From an uncultured Rhodopila sp. (lineage in GTDB: Bacteria > Pseudomonadota > Alphaproteobacteria > Acetobacterales > Acetobacteraceae), in the NCBI RefSeq assembly GCF_903944925.1, contig NZ_CAJATU010000082.1:24536-88535 (forward strand): a stretch of 64,000 bases of DNA. The letters are read 5' to 3'. Within the stretch, counting starts at the first letter, position 1, and each line of letters begins with the position of its first letter. Below are positions 38,891 to 48,461 of the stretch, piece after piece. The position numbers and the translations under genes are program-made. A model generated the notes under the pieces. It was not told where the DNA came from. It saw only the letters and a list, made by a program, of their open reading frames with translations, and made no database searches.

Positions 38891-40180
38891 TCACCCCTCG
38901 AACGGGTCCTTCACCATGATCGTGTCGTCCCGCTCCGGACTGGTCGACAGCAAGGTCACCGGTGCCTCCACCAGTTCCTCGATCCGCCGCACATACTTTA
39001 CCGCCTGAGCCGGCAGATCCGCCCAGGACCGCGCGCCGCGCGAGGAGCCGGACCAGCCTTCCATCGTTTCGTATACCGGCACGGTTGCCGCCTGCGCCGC
39101 CGGTGCCGCCGGCAGATGCCGGGAGAACGCGCCGTTGATGTCATAGCCGATGCAGATTTTCAGGTGCGGCAGCCCGTCCAGCACATCCAGTTTCGTCAAT
39201 GCCAGCCCCTGCACGCCGCCCACCTTGACCGCCTGGCGCACCAGCGCGGCGTCGAACCAGCCGCAGCGCCGCGGCCGCCCGGTCACCGTGCCGAATTCAT
39301 GTCCGCGCTCACCCAGCAGCCGCCCGGTTTCGTCGTGCAGTTCGGTCGGGAACGGGCCCGAGCCGACGCGCGTGGTGTAGGCTTTGGCGATCCCCAGCAC
39401 GAAGCCGACGGCCCCCGGACCGACGCCGGAGCCGGAAGCGGCGGTGGCCGCGACGGTATTGGACGACGTCACGAAGGGATAGGTGCCGTGGTCCACATCC
39501 AGCATCACCGCCTGGGCGCCCTCAAACAAAATGCGCTTGCCGGCGCGGCGCAGTTCGTCCAGCCGCTCCCACACCGGTTCGGCGAACGGCAGGATCTGCG
39601 GCGCCAGTCTCAGCAGCCCGTCGAGCAGCGGCTGCTTCTCGAACGGCGCCACGCCGTAGCCTTGCAGCAGCGTGTTGTGGTGCAGCAGCAGCAGGTCGAG
39701 CTTCGCCGACAGCGTCTCCGGCTCCGCCAGATCGGCGACCCGGATCGAGCGACGGCCGACCTTGTCTTCGTAGGCGGGGCCGATGCCGCGGCCGGTAGTG
39801 CCGATTTTGCCGGCGCCGCGAGCTTCCTCGCGGGCTTTGTCGAGCGCGGGGTGCAGCGGCAGGATCAGCACGGCGTTGTCGGCGATGCGCAGCGTCTCCG
39901 GCGTGACTTTCAGGCCCTGCGCCGTCACCCGGGCGATCTCCGCCAGCAGCGCGTCGGGATCGACAACCACGCCGTTGCCGATGATGCCGAGCTTGCCGCG
40001 CACCAGGCCGGAGGGCAGCAGCGACAGCTTATAGGTCTGCTCGCCGACGACCAGCGTATGGCCGGCGTTGTGCCCACCCTGGAACCGGACCACCACGTCG
40101 GCCCGGCTGGCGAGCCAGTCAACGACTTTCCCTTTGCCCTCGTCACCCCATTGGGCGCCGATAACGGCGACATTGGCCAT
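38891..40180 (-). CDS. purA: Adenylosuccinate synthetase
   Basis: This 429-residue enzyme makes adenylosuccinate from IMP, aspartate and GTP, the first committed step to AMP. Signatures are the P-loop [32 protein letters not shown] and [20 protein letters not shown], with [20 protein letters not shown] in the C-terminal half. The start at 40180 is 4 bases after the hisZ stop, so hisZ-purA is one operon, as is usual in alphaproteobacteria. The longer open frame to 40264 overlaps hisZ and is not used. Confidence 0.97.
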   Translation of the reverse strand: MANVAVIGAQWGDEGKGKVVDWLASRADVVVRFQGGHNAGHTLVVGEQTYKLSLLPSGLVRGKLGIIGNGVVVDPDALLAEIARVTAQGLKVTPETLRIADNAVLILPLHPALDKAREEARGAGKIGTTGRGIGPAYEDKVGRRSIRVADLAEPETLSAKLDLLLLHHNTLLQGYGVAPFEKQPLLDGLLRLAPQILPFAEPVWERLDELRRAGKRILFEGAQAVMLDVDHGTYPFVTSSNTVAATAASGSGVGPGAVGFVLGIAKAYTTRVGSGPFPTELHDETGRLLGERGHEFGTVTGRPRRCGWFDAALVRQAVKVGGVQGLALTKLDVLDGLPHLKICIGYDINGAFSRHLPAAPAAQAATVPVYETMEGWSGSSRGARSWADLPAQAVKYVRRIEELVEAPVTLLSTSPERDDTIMVKDPFEG

Positions 40181-40184
40181 GGTT

Positions 40185-41339
40185 TCAGCTTTCGGTGTGA
40201 AGCAGCGCGGCCTTGCCGGACCGCAGGATATGGGAACAGCCGAGGCGGGCGGCCTCGGCGGCATCGTCGGCTTGGACCGCCAGGGCCGCGACGGTGGCGA
40301 AACCGTCGGCGCGCAGGGACGCGGCGAGGCCGCGATCCGTGCCGAACGGCAGGAACACCCGCGGCCGCGCCTGCCGCGGTGGGGCGACCCGCAGGATAGA
40401 ATCCGGATACAGCGTCAGGCCGGTGGCCGGCTCGCTGTCGCCGCTGATATAGCGTCCGCCGCGTCCGAGTTCCTCGTGCCGCCCGGGGGCGTAGACCGTC
40501 ACGGAGACGCCGGTTTCGTAGCGGAAGCCCCGGAATTCGACCGGATCGACGGTCAGGCGCAGCTCCGGCGCGGCGGCGCGGATGGCGGCGACGGTTTGCG
40601 CCACGCGTTCGGCCAGCACGCCCGCGAGGCCCGGCAGATTCGCCTGATGCAGTGCCGCCAGCGCGCGATCCGCCGGCCCGGCGGCGAGCAGCAGATCGGT
40701 CAGGGCCGGCACCAGCTTGCCGCCATGGCGTGCCACCGCGGCGGCGTCCTTGCGGTCCAGAGCACGAGACAGCGCCACCCGGTCGGGCCCCTGGAAGCCG
40801 GCATCGTCCAGCCATGCGGGCACCAGCATCGGCAGGGTCAGGTCGAAGCTGACCCGGGTCAGGCCGACGGCGGCGAGCGCCTCGGCGGCGACCAGCACGG
40901 TTTCGGCGTCGGCTTGCGGGCTGTCATGGCCGATAAGCTCGATGCCGGCCTGGGCAAGCTGGCGGTCGGGCGCGAGCTGGCTGCCGCGCACCCGCAGGCA
41001 TTGGCCGGCATAGGAAAGCCGCAGCGGACGCGGCGCGGAGGCCAGCCTTGTGGTGGCGATGCGCGCGACCTGCGGCGTGGTGTCGGCCCGCAATCCCATC
41101 ATCCGCTGGGAGTCGGGGTCCATGATGCGGAAAGTCTGGTCCGCCACGGCGATGCCGGAACCGGCGAGCAGGCTGTCCTCGAATTCCAGCAGCGGCGGCT
41201 TGACGCGCTGATAGCCATGCGCGGTGAACACCGTCATCAGGGCTTCGACGGCGGAGGCTTCCGTCTCGGCGTCGGGCGGCAGCAGGTCGCGCAGTCCGGC
41301 GGGGAGCAGCGCGGGGTTGGGCGGAAGGTCATCGTTCAT
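40185..41339 (-). CDS. hisZ: ATP phosphoribosyltransferase regulatory subunit
   Basis: This 384-residue paralogue of histidyl-tRNA synthetase lacks aminoacylation activity but joins short-form HisG in ATP phosphoribosyltransferase, the first step of histidine synthesis. HisRS-like motif regions are visible: [37 protein letters not shown] and [13 protein letters not shown]. The catalytic HisRS arginine regions are degenerate, as expected. It is directly upstream of purA. Confidence 0.95.
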   Translation of the reverse strand: MNDDLPPNPALLPAGLRDLLPPDAETEASAVEALMTVFTAHGYQRVKPPLLEFEDSLLAGSGIAVADQTFRIMDPDSQRMMGLRADTTPQVARIATTRLASAPRPLRLSYAGQCLRVRGSQLAPDRQLAQAGIELIGHDSPQADAETVLVAAEALAAVGLTRVSFDLTLPMLVPAWLDDAGFQGPDRVALSRALDRKDAAAVARHGGKLVPALTDLLLAAGPADRALAALHQANLPGLAGVLAERVAQTVAAIRAAAPELRLTVDPVEFRGFRYETGVSVTVYAPGRHEELGRGGRYISGDSEPATGLTLYPDSILRVAPPRQARPRVFLPFGTDRGLAASLRADGFATVAALAVQADDAAEAARLGCSHILRSGKAALLHTES

Positions 41340-41461
41340 GGCCCGCGTCAGCTACCAGCAAATCGGCGGGCGGGGAATGGCTGTTTGGGGATCGGGTTGG
41401 GTTGGGTCGCCGGTCAGGTCGAGATCAACAGCGGGGCTTGCGCCACCGCACCGGGTTTGAA

Positions 41462-41722
41462 CTACGGCAAGTCACTCGGCAGTTCCTCGCCGGGGTCAGG
41501 TGCGCGGTCCGGAGCCAGGGAAAGAAGGGCGGTCAGATCCTCGGGCCGGGCATCACCGGCGCGCAGGCGAAAGAATGTGGCCGCTGTTTCCACCGCACCG
41601 ACCTTTTGTGCGACTGCGGCGGCAATCCACTGGTTCAGCGACACGCCATCTTCCCGCGCGAGGCGGGTCGCCGCGGCCTTGACCGAGGCCGGCAGCTTGA
41701 GAGGGTAGGTTGCTTTGCTCAT
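41462..41722 (-). CDS. HicB/CopG-like antitoxin
   Basis: This 86-residue protein has a ribbon-helix-helix-like core (KLPASVKAAATRLAREDGVS then LNQWIAAAVAQK), as in antitoxins paired with PIN-domain toxins. GAGGGA lies immediately before the ATG at 41722. The partner PIN gene lies just upstream on the same strand but is truncated, so this antitoxin may have no active toxin to neutralise. The open frame continues to 41833 but only overlaps the PIN gene. Confidence 0.8.
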   Translation of the reverse strand: MSKATYPLKLPASVKAAATRLAREDGVSLNQWIAAAVAQKVGAVETAATFFRLRAGDARPEDLTALLSLAPDRAPDPGEELPSDLP

Positions 41723-41726
41723 TCCC

Positions 41727-42032
41727 TCATTGTTGCCGACAGTCGCCGGGCCGCAACAGACACACTCCGAATTTGGCCGCGGCCGGGGCAAAGTCCGCCA
41801 GATTGTGTGTGATGAGCGCATCGGGTCGGCCATTCACCGCTGCTTCAAGCACCATTTCGTCGTCCGGGTCCGGAAGCTGAGGGCGCCAAGCGAAGCGAAC
41901 CTCCACCGGCTCGATCGCCGCGGCAAGCGCCGCCAGGACCGCATCGATCTGCGCCAGACCGAGACCGGACGCGTCGCGCTGCTTCGGCCGTTTCAAGATG
42001 TCGGCTGCTTCCAGGCCGAAGGGCTCATGACG
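41727..42032 (-). pseudogene. PIN-domain toxin remnant (N-terminus lost)
   Basis: The readable part is the C-terminal two thirds of a PIN-family toxin: LEAADILKRPKQRDASGLGL, PDDEMVLEAAVNGRPDALIT and HNLADFAP, carrying the later acidic residues of the nuclease site. An in-frame TAG lies just upstream, near 42033, and no sequence for the first strand with its catalytic Asp (normally LDTNVLV-like) precedes it. TTG at 41996 is the only start. Such a product should lack the full metal site. The adjacent antitoxin is intact. Confidence 0.65.
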
Positions 42033-42144
42033 CTAGGGCGATAGACGCCCGGGAGAACCTCCGCCGAGCCGTGGTGCGGGGATCCGCCCGGATCAATGTT
42101 AACCTTTCATTATCCTCTTCCCGGTAACGTGGCGGCTGCGCGCC

Positions 42145-43653
42145 ATGCTGTTCCATTCGTCCATCTTCATTCTTGGCTTTCTTCCCGTCTGCCTGACGGG
42201 GTTCTTCACGCTGGGCCATGTCGCGGGCGCGGCGGGCGCGTTGGTCTGGCTAACTGCGGCCAGCTTGGTGTTTTACGGCTGGTGGAACCCGGCGTTCCTG
42301 CCGCTGCTGATTGGCTCGGTGCTGGTGAACCATGCCATTGCATTGAAGATACGGCATAGTCCGGCACCGCGATTCTGGGTGACGGTTGGCGTGGTGCTGA
42401 ACCTCGCTGTCCTTGGCTGGTTCAAATACGCCGATTTCCTTCTGCATATCATTGACCCGACCGCTCCGCCGCTGGGGGTCACCCTGCCCCTGGCCATCAG
42501 CTTCTTCACCTTCCAGCAGATCATGGTGCTGGTCGATACGGCGCGAACCGCGGCGTCCCCCGACCGTCATGGCCCGGTTTGCCCGGGCCGCCTGTCCCCA
42601 AACGTGGCGCGGGCGCGAGGCCACGCCTTCCTCCCCTACGCCGCCTTCGTCACCTTCTTCCCGCACCTGATTGCCGGGCCGATCGTCCGGGGGGCGGAAA
42701 TCATCCCGCAGCTTACGGCGCCGCGGTTCGCGCGGCCGTGCGGCGACAACCTGGCGGAGGGACTGCTGATCTTCCTGCTCGGCCTGGGCAAGAAATGCGT
42801 GCTTGCCGACATGTTCGGCGGGTTCGCCGACACCGGGTTCGGCGCGGCGGGGCGTGGCATCGACCTGACGTTTTTCGAGGCGTGGTACGCCACCCTGTCC
42901 TACGCCTTGCAGATCTACTTCGACTTCTCGGGTTACTCCGACATGGCCATTGGCCTGGCGCGGATGCTGAACGTCCGCTTCCCGCTGAATTTCGACAGCC
43001 CTTACCAGGCCGCGAATATCGCCGACTTCTGGCGCCGCTGGCACATCACCCTCGGCGCGTTCCTGCGCGACTACCTCTATATCCCGCTCGGCGGCAGCCG
43101 CGTGGGACGGCTGCGGCAGGCGGCCAACCTGATGGCGACCATGCTGCTGGCCGGGCTGTGGCACGGGGCCGGCTGGAATTTCGTCATCTGGGGCGGGCTG
43201 CATGGCCTGTTCCTGGTCGTCCACCGCGCGTACCGCCGGCTGTTTCCGCCGCTGCCGGCGCCGCTTGGCCAGCTACTGACCCTGGCCGCGGTGATCCTCG
43301 CCTGGGTGCCGTTCCGCGCGGCATCGCTGCCCGAGACGCTGATCGTCTTCCGTGGCCTGTTCGGCTTCAGCGGCATCGCGCTGCCGCAGATGATCGTCTC
43401 CGCCTTTCCCCCGCTGGCCGCCGTCGCCACTCCGGTCGCCGTCATGCCGTCGCTGGGAGACGCCAGGACGCTCAGCTTTCCGGAGGTATCCGCCTGCCTG
43501 CTGCTCGGCTGGTTCATCGTGCTGGCGCTGCCGAACATCCATCGCATGACCGAACGGTCCCGCCATTGGGCGCTGACCGCCAGCTTCGCGCTGTCCATGC
43601 AGGCGGTGCTCTTCGCACCGCACGTGGCACCGTTCCTGTATTTCCAGTTCTGA
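42145..43653 (+). CDS. MBOAT-family O-acyltransferase with an in-frame palindromic-repeat insertion
   Basis: This 502-residue AlgI/PatA-like membrane O-acyltransferase shows YFDFSGYSDMAIGLARMLNV, the FWRRWHITLGAFLRDYLYIP motif and the catalytic His in LAGLWHGAGWNFVIWGGLHG. About ten membrane helices. Between VDTAR and ARGHAF about 22 extra residues (near 42552-42614) come from a CCGTCATGG-type palindrome kept in frame. The site is a loop between membrane segments. MBOATs in this group acetylate polysaccharides. It overlaps by one base the next gene, an SGNH-type hydrolase, its usual partner. Confidence 0.88.
   Translation: MLFHSSIFILGFLPVCLTGFFTLGHVAGAAGALVWLTAASLVFYGWWNPAFLPLLIGSVLVNHAIALKIRHSPAPRFWVTVGVVLNLAVLGWFKYADFLLHIIDPTAPPLGVTLPLAISFFTFQQIMVLVDTARTAASPDRHGPVCPGRLSPNVARARGHAFLPYAAFVTFFPHLIAGPIVRGAEIIPQLTAPRFARPCGDNLAEGLLIFLLGLGKKCVLADMFGGFADTGFGAAGRGIDLTFFEAWYATLSYALQIYFDFSGYSDMAIGLARMLNVRFPLNFDSPYQAANIADFWRRWHITLGAFLRDYLYIPLGGSRVGRLRQAANLMATMLLAGLWHGAGWNFVIWGGLHGLFLVVHRAYRRLFPPLPAPLGQLLTLAAVILAWVPFRAASLPETLIVFRGLFGFSGIALPQMIVSAFPPLAAVATPVAVMPSLGDARTLSFPEVSACLLLGWFIVLALPNIHRMTERSRHWALTASFALSMQAVLFAPHVAPFLYFQF
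42564..42600. repeat. Palindromic repeat inside the MBOAT gene
   Basis: CCGTCATGGCCCGGTTTGCC then CGGGCC matches the head and stem of the repeat family at 17132 and 20254. It is translated as part of the MBOAT reading frame. Flanking GCGCGA sequences could mark duplicated target bases. Confidence 0.6.
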
Positions 43654-44648
43654 TGGGCCGCATCCCGCTCGCCTGCGGTGTGTCGGTGCTCCTATATACT
43701 GTACTCTTCGCGTTTGTTTTCGACCGGCCGCTGTCGCTGGGCGCACTGCGCGGACGGATCGAGGCTGGCCTCACGCGTGGCGCGGCGATCGACGGGCCGA
43801 AGCTTGTCATCCTTGCCGGTTCGAACGGTCCGTATTCGCACCGCTGCGAGACGATCGAGCCGCTGGCTGGCCGCCCGTGCATCAATGCCGGCATCGCCGT
43901 CGGCATCGGCCTGGACTACCTGTTCGCCCGGTGGAAGCCGCTGCTGCATCCCGGCGACATCGTCTACATGCCGCTGGAGGAAGCCCAGTATGTGCGGTCC
44001 CGTGCCACCGCCGAACTGGGGCCTGACGCGACGATCCTGCTGCGGCACGACCGGGGCACCTTATGGACGATGCCGCTGCACCGGCGGATCGCCGCCCTGT
44101 TCGCCTCGGACCTGCGCGCCGGCATCATGAGCCTGATCGAGATGGCGCTTGTGCGCGCCGGGTTCCACGACCCGCGGGAGGCTGCAACCGGGTCCTTCAA
44201 CGCCCGGGGAGACCATGTCGGGCACACGCAGGCACTGGGGTCGATCAGCCAGGTGGCGCTCGCCGCAGCGAGGCCGTTCCATCCGGCGGCGTCCGAGATC
44301 CGCGATGGAGATTGCGCGTTCGTGGTGCGGGACTTTCTGGACTGGGCGAAAGGCCACGGAGTTCGCGTCATCGGCGGCCTGCCGACGGGATTCGCCGATT
44401 CACCGATTGAGGAGGACGGCGTGGCGGCGATCCGCTCGATCTATCGCGATGCCGGGGCGAGCTTCCTGGAACTGCCAGGCCGCAGCCGCTACCCGCGCAC
44501 GGCGTTCTTCGATACGCCCGACCATCTGAACGAGGCGGCGCAAATCCGTCACTCCGTCGCAGTTGGACGGGCACTGGCCCGGATGACGGCTGCACCGGTG
44601 GCAGGTGGCGGCGAAGCGATCCCCGCGATCGCCAGCGCGGATAGATAA
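43653..44648 (+). CDS. SGNH-like membrane-anchored protein paired with MBOAT
   Basis: This 331-residue protein has an N-terminal membrane helix (ACGVSVLLYTVLFAFVF) then a soluble domain with LVILAGSNGPYSHRCETIEP, consistent with an SGNH/GDSL-like block I (GSN) in the periplasm. FFDTPDHLNEAAQIRHSVAV near the C-terminus supplies a D-x-x-H pair typical of the last SGNH block. With the MBOAT gene just upstream (TGATG overlap) it resembles AlgJ/AlgX-type partners that finish O-acetylation of an exported polymer. The polymer is unknown. Confidence 0.75.
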   Translation: MGRIPLACGVSVLLYTVLFAFVFDRPLSLGALRGRIEAGLTRGAAIDGPKLVILAGSNGPYSHRCETIEPLAGRPCINAGIAVGIGLDYLFARWKPLLHPGDIVYMPLEEAQYVRSRATAELGPDATILLRHDRGTLWTMPLHRRIAALFASDLRAGIMSLIEMALVRAGFHDPREAATGSFNARGDHVGHTQALGSISQVALAAARPFHPAASEIRDGDCAFVVRDFLDWAKGHGVRVIGGLPTGFADSPIEEDGVAAIRSIYRDAGASFLELPGRSRYPRTAFFDTPDHLNEAAQIRHSVAVGRALARMTAAPVAGGGEAIPAIASADR

Positions 44649-44679
44649 TGGCTTTCGGGCCGCACCACCGGCTGGTGCC

Positions 44680-44745
44680 GTCAGGGCGGCCGGAGGGCCG
44701 CCATCCACGCCTTTCCTGGAATCGGCACCGCAAGGCGTGGACGAC
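44680..44745. repeat. Palindromic repeat between MBOAT operon and htpG
   Basis: CCGTCAGGGCGGCC, GGCCGCC (stem at 44684-44702) and CCATCCACGCCTT, with a second inverted pair TCCACGCCTT at 44704-44713 and AAGGCGTGGA at 44732-44741. The head CCGTCA and tail CCATCC match the window's repeat family, but the stem has a different sequence. Confidence 0.55.
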
Positions 44746-44904
44746 GGTTGGGGGCTGGTGCGTCTCCCCGCACTGACACCGCACCGCGGTCTGGCGGTTT
44801 TCCCCCGAACTGCCTACGAAGGCGGCGAACACCGCGGTTCAGATGCGGGGACGCATTGAAATCGCTCGCGTCCGACCGCATATCGGCGCGCAAGGAGGTC
44901 CCAC

Positions 44905-46725
44905 ATGAACGACACTGTTTTGGAACAACATTCTTTTGGCGCCGAGGTCGGCCGCCTGCTCGACCTGGTGGTGCATTCGCTCTATTCCGAGCGCGAGATC
45001 TTCCTGCGCGAGCTGGTCGCCAACGCCGCCGACGCGGTGGACCGCCGCCGGTTCGAGGCGCTGACCGACTCCAACCTCGCCCCGCCGCCGGAAGCCAAGA
45101 TCCGCATCGTGCCGGACAAGGAAGCCAGCACGTTGACCATCTCCGATGACGGCATCGGCATGACCCGGCAGGAACTGATCGACAATCTCGGCACCATCGC
45201 CCGCTCCGGCACCCGCGCCTTCGCGCAGAACCTCGCCAGCAGCAAGCCGGAGGACCGCCCCAGCCTGATCGGGCAGTTCGGCGTCGGCTTCTACTCCGCG
45301 TTCATGGTGGCGGACCGGGTGGAGGTCACGTCGCGCAAGGCGGGATCGGAGGAAGCCTTCGTGTGGGCGTCCGAGGGCGCCGGTGAATTCACCCTTGGGC
45401 ACGCCGAACGGGAAACGGCCGGCACCGACATCGTGCTGCACATCAAGTCGGACGCGACCGAATACCTGGAGCCGATCAGGCTGGAGACGGTGATCCGGAA
45501 GTGGGCGGATCATATCACGCTGCCGATTACGGTGGCGCAGGACGGCAAGGACCAGCCGGCGAACGAGGGCACGGCGCTGTGGCGCAAGTCCAAATCGGAC
45601 GTCACCGAGCAGTCCTACAAGGAATTCTACCGCCACCTCGGCCACTACTTCGACGACCCGTGGGCGACGCTGCACTGGCGGGCGGAGGGAACGCTGGAGT
45701 ATTTCTGCCTGCTGTTCATCCCCGGCATGAAGCCGTTCGACGTCGTTGATAACGACCGCGACGCACACGTCCGGCTGCATGTCCGGCGCATGTTCATCAC
45801 CGACAAGGCCGAGCTGCTGCCGCATTGGCTGCGCTTCGTCAGCGGCGTGGTGGACACCGAGGACCTGCCGCTGAACGTCTCGCGCGAGATGCTGCAGACC
45901 ACGCCGGTGCTCGCGCGCATCCGCAAGGCGCTGATCAGCCGGATATTGTCGGAGCTGAAGACCCGCACCAAGGAGGCCGAAGACTACAACAAGTTCTGGG
46001 AGAACTTCGGCGCCATCCTGAAGGAAGGCATCTGGGAGGATAACGAGCACCGCGCCGAACTGGCGCCGCTGCTGCGCTTCAAGTCCTCCACGCAGGAGGG
46101 CTGGACCTCCCTGCCCGACTACGTGTCGCGCCTGCAGGAGGGTCAGGACACCATATACTATCTGTCCGGCGACCAGGCCGAGGCGCTGAAGACCTCGCCG
46201 CAACTGGAAGGCTTCCGCGCCAAGGGCATCGAAGTGCTGCTGATGTCCGACTCCATCGACTCGTTCTGGCCGGAGCGGCTGGACAGCTTCGAGGGCAAGA
46301 AGCTGCGCAGCGTGACCCAGGCGGCGGAGGATCTGAGCAAGGGCGAGGACCTGCCCGATGTGTCGCCGCTGCTGTTGGCGATCAAGGGCGCCCTGGGCGA
46401 TCAGGTTGCCGATGTGCGGGCGACCGCGCGGCTGACCGACAGCGCGGTGGTGCTGGCCTCCGACGGCAAGGGGCCGGACCTGGCGATGCAGCGGCTGATG
46501 CGGCGGGCCGGGCGGGCGATGATGCCGTCCAAGCCGGTGCTGGAGGTCAATCCGCGGCACAAGCTGATCGAGGCACTGTCGGCGAAGCTGGAGAATACGG
46601 AGCTGATCGCCGAGGCAGCGGCGACCTTGCTGGATCTGGCTCAGGTGCAGGAGGGCGATCTGCCGGCGGATGCGACGGCGTTCGCGCGGCGGGTGACGAC
46701 GTTGCTGGCGGGCAGTTTGGGGTAG
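44905..46725 (+). CDS. htpG: Molecular chaperone HtpG (Hsp90)
   Basis: This 606-residue Hsp90 homologue has the N-terminal ATP-binding domain with [32 protein letters not shown] and [20 protein letters not shown], plus the middle domain [20 protein letters not shown] and [20 protein letters not shown]. It helps fold and protect client proteins in the cytoplasm and is normally heat-inducible. AGGAGG lies just before the ATG. I could not find a convincing sigma-32 promoter. A possible terminator follows the gene. Confidence 0.97.
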   Translation: MNDTVLEQHSFGAEVGRLLDLVVHSLYSEREIFLRELVANAADAVDRRRFEALTDSNLAPPPEAKIRIVPDKEASTLTISDDGIGMTRQELIDNLGTIARSGTRAFAQNLASSKPEDRPSLIGQFGVGFYSAFMVADRVEVTSRKAGSEEAFVWASEGAGEFTLGHAERETAGTDIVLHIKSDATEYLEPIRLETVIRKWADHITLPITVAQDGKDQPANEGTALWRKSKSDVTEQSYKEFYRHLGHYFDDPWATLHWRAEGTLEYFCLLFIPGMKPFDVVDNDRDAHVRLHVRRMFITDKAELLPHWLRFVSGVVDTEDLPLNVSREMLQTTPVLARIRKALISRILSELKTRTKEAEDYNKFWENFGAILKEGIWEDNEHRAELAPLLRFKSSTQEGWTSLPDYVSRLQEGQDTIYYLSGDQAEALKTSPQLEGFRAKGIEVLLMSDSIDSFWPERLDSFEGKKLRSVTQAAEDLSKGEDLPDVSPLLLAIKGALGDQVADVRATARLTDSAVVLASDGKGPDLAMQRLMRRAGRAMMPSKPVLEVNPRHKLIEALSAKLENTELIAEAAATLLDLAQVQEGDLPADATAFARRVTTLLAGSLG

Positions 46726-46733
46726 TTCGCGAG

Positions 46734-46771
46734 GCCTGCGCCCTTGCCCTCGTTTGGCGGCGGGTGCAGGC
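46734..46771 (+). terminator. Possible htpG terminator hairpin
   Basis: GCCTGCGCCC and GGGTGCAGGC form a 10-base stem with one mismatch, 9 bases after the htpG stop. The loop is 18 bases and no U-run follows, so this is only a moderate candidate. Confidence 0.4.
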
Positions 46772-46829
46772 TAACCATCCGGAGGAAATGATATCGGCAT
46801 GTCGTGATCGATGTGCTAAAGGAAGCGTT

Positions 46830-47474
46830 ATGCTGACGATGTTTACGGGCTTAAGCGGTTCGTGGTTAGGGAAGCGACTTCGTCGCCATAGCGCTGCGGC
46901 GCTGCCCCCTGGGTCGGCTCTATCGGACCTACCAGAGAGCATCGACCTCGATACCGCGAAAGCAGCACTTGAGCAGGTCAACAAACGGTTGGATGCTGAA
47001 CTGGCTCTGAAAAGTTCGACTGAGACGCGCGCTCTCACGCTCGCCGGCCAGTGCACAACCCTTCTCAGCGCGATCACGGCCTCCGTTCTTGTCGAGAGTT
47101 ACGGAAGCCAAAGGATGCCGCTCATTTTGGCTGGCGTCGGTGGCGGCGTTTGCTTATTCGCTGCGGTCCTGTTCGCCTACAACAGCGCGAGGCCTCGGCG
47201 GGGTGTGGTATTGCCAGGTCGTTTGCCTGACGAACTGTGGGACGACCTGGTTGCCCCTGACATGAAGGGGGCAGAGTTCATGGGTCGCCTCATGCTCAGC
47301 CTACAGGACGTCATGGTTCGGAATGAATTGAATCAGGAAAAGCGGGCAAGGGCGTTAACGTGGGCTATGCTATTCGTCCGTTTGACCGTGCCAACGGCCT
47401 GTCTGGCGGCATTCCTAGCGGTCGAACTCGCGCCTCGGTTAGGTTCCTGGCTGAGCACAATCGGCCTTTCGTAG
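46830..47474 (+). CDS. Orphan four-helix membrane protein, lower GC
   Basis: About 214 residues. A long amphipathic helix (IDLDTAKAALEQVNKRLDAE) precedes one pair of membrane helices (TTLLSAITASVLVES and LILAGVGGGVCLFAAVLFAY), a cytoplasmic stretch (LPDELWDDLVAPDMKGAEFM), and a second pair (TWAMLFVRLTVPTACLAAFL). The layout recalls membrane effectors of some defence systems, but no sensor or synthase gene is adjacent. Codon use is less GC-rich than its neighbours, suggesting recent acquisition. ATG at 46830 is chosen because AAGGAAG precedes it. Confidence 0.6.
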   Translation: MLTMFTGLSGSWLGKRLRRHSAAALPPGSALSDLPESIDLDTAKAALEQVNKRLDAELALKSSTETRALTLAGQCTTLLSAITASVLVESYGSQRMPLILAGVGGGVCLFAAVLFAYNSARPRRGVVLPGRLPDELWDDLVAPDMKGAEFMGRLMLSLQDVMVRNELNQEKRARALTWAMLFVRLTVPTACLAAFLAVELAPRLGSWLSTIGLS

Positions 47475-47644
47475 CCAACCCGCCAGTAACGCCCGATCAA
47501 GGTGCTGCCGCGGGTACGGATGCGGCGGTAAGGCGAGAGGGCGACGGTATCGCGGCCGATCTCATTAGATCCGCATCACGCTACAACACCAGCGACACGT
47601 TCGTGACCGGCGGCGAATATCCGGTTTTCTAGCATCGAAGTGTC

Positions 47645-47675
47645 CCGGTCTTGGCAGAACAACTGCCAGGACCGG
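47645..47675. terminator. Strong hairpin between convergent genes
   Basis: CCGGTCTTGGCAG and CTGCCAGGACCGG form a 13-base stem with one mismatch and an AACAA loop. It lies 8 bases past the stop of the minus-strand phasin and downstream of the orphan membrane gene, so it could end both transcripts. It lacks a U-run. Confidence 0.55.
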
Positions 47676-47682
47676 CACGGTA

Positions 47683-48126
47683 TCAAACCTTCGACTTCTC
47701 CGCCAAAGCCTTCACCTCATCCACTGCCTCAATGAAGCGGCTGTTCAACAACCTGACCGCCTCGGCGCTCGAATGCTGGATCAGGTCGCTGATCTCCTTC
47801 AGATCGGCGAGAGCATGCTCGTATGCCTGCTTCAGAAGCTCTGCCCGCTTGGCGGCCTTCGCCTGCGGTGACTCTACCGTGGACAAGGTGCGTACTGCCT
47901 CGGCCAGTTCCACCATGCTCTGCTGCACGATCTCCATATGCCGCCGGGCAACCGCCTGGGCACCTTCCAGGGCCACCCGGTTGGCTGCGGTCAAGGTTTC
48001 GATGTTGAGGCGGCTTGCGGCGACGAAGGCCTCCATATCTGGAACGGCGGGCAGTTTCATCTCGGCGCCATATGTTTCACGGGGCGTCTTTACCGGCTTG
48101 CGGGGCGGCTTCGGTTTATCAGACAT
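47683..48126 (-). CDS. Phasin family protein
   Basis: This 147-residue helical protein fits the phasin (PF09361) pattern: FVAASRLNIETLTAANRVAL then ARRHMEIVQQSMVELAEAV, with a long C-terminal coiled helix (KAAKRAELLKQAYEHALADL). Phasins coat polyhydroxyalkanoate granules; some alphaproteobacterial relatives associate with membranes or other carbon stores. No PHA synthase is nearby. The N-terminal 20 residues are Lys/Pro-rich. Confidence 0.88.
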   Translation of the reverse strand: MSDKPKPPRKPVKTPRETYGAEMKLPAVPDMEAFVAASRLNIETLTAANRVALEGAQAVARRHMEIVQQSMVELAEAVRTLSTVESPQAKAAKRAELLKQAYEHALADLKEISDLIQHSSAEAVRLLNSRFIEAVDEVKALAEKSKV

Positions 48127-48461
48127 CGCATGGACCGTGAGGAATAGCGCTACACGGCTTGGAGGCCATGCGGCGTCTCGATTTTGAGCGGGCGACAGGC
48201 GAAGTTGAAAGCAGAGACATTGAACGTTCCAGCTAGGCCCGCAAAATCTATCATGAATACGGTATAAGGCTGAAATCGGAACTTAGTAAGTGGTAGGATG
48301 AAGGATGGGCCGTCACGGGCTGGGCCGCCTACGTATTATCGGCTGGAAACCGGTGGGCGAATCGCCGTCCTGGACTTACCGTCGTATAGTTCTCGGCGAA
48401 CCCTGGTTCGCTGAACCGATCCGGACCCCGCACAACCAACCGCAGCGATGGGGTCTTGCCG
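48127..48461. other. Gap upstream of the phasin gene
   Basis: About 335 bases with lower GC than surroundings. It must contain the minus-strand phasin promoter. A plus-strand frame (48305-48538) has no recognisable features and no ribosome-binding site, and I do not believe it is a gene. I see no clear repeat or RNA. Confidence 0.45.

Noticed and set aside
47360..47632. Plus-strand frame overlapping the end of the orphan membrane gene
   Set aside because: It overlaps the preceding gene by over 100 bases, starts with GTG without a ribosome-binding site, and its tail has no recognisable features. A small real gene cannot be fully excluded.
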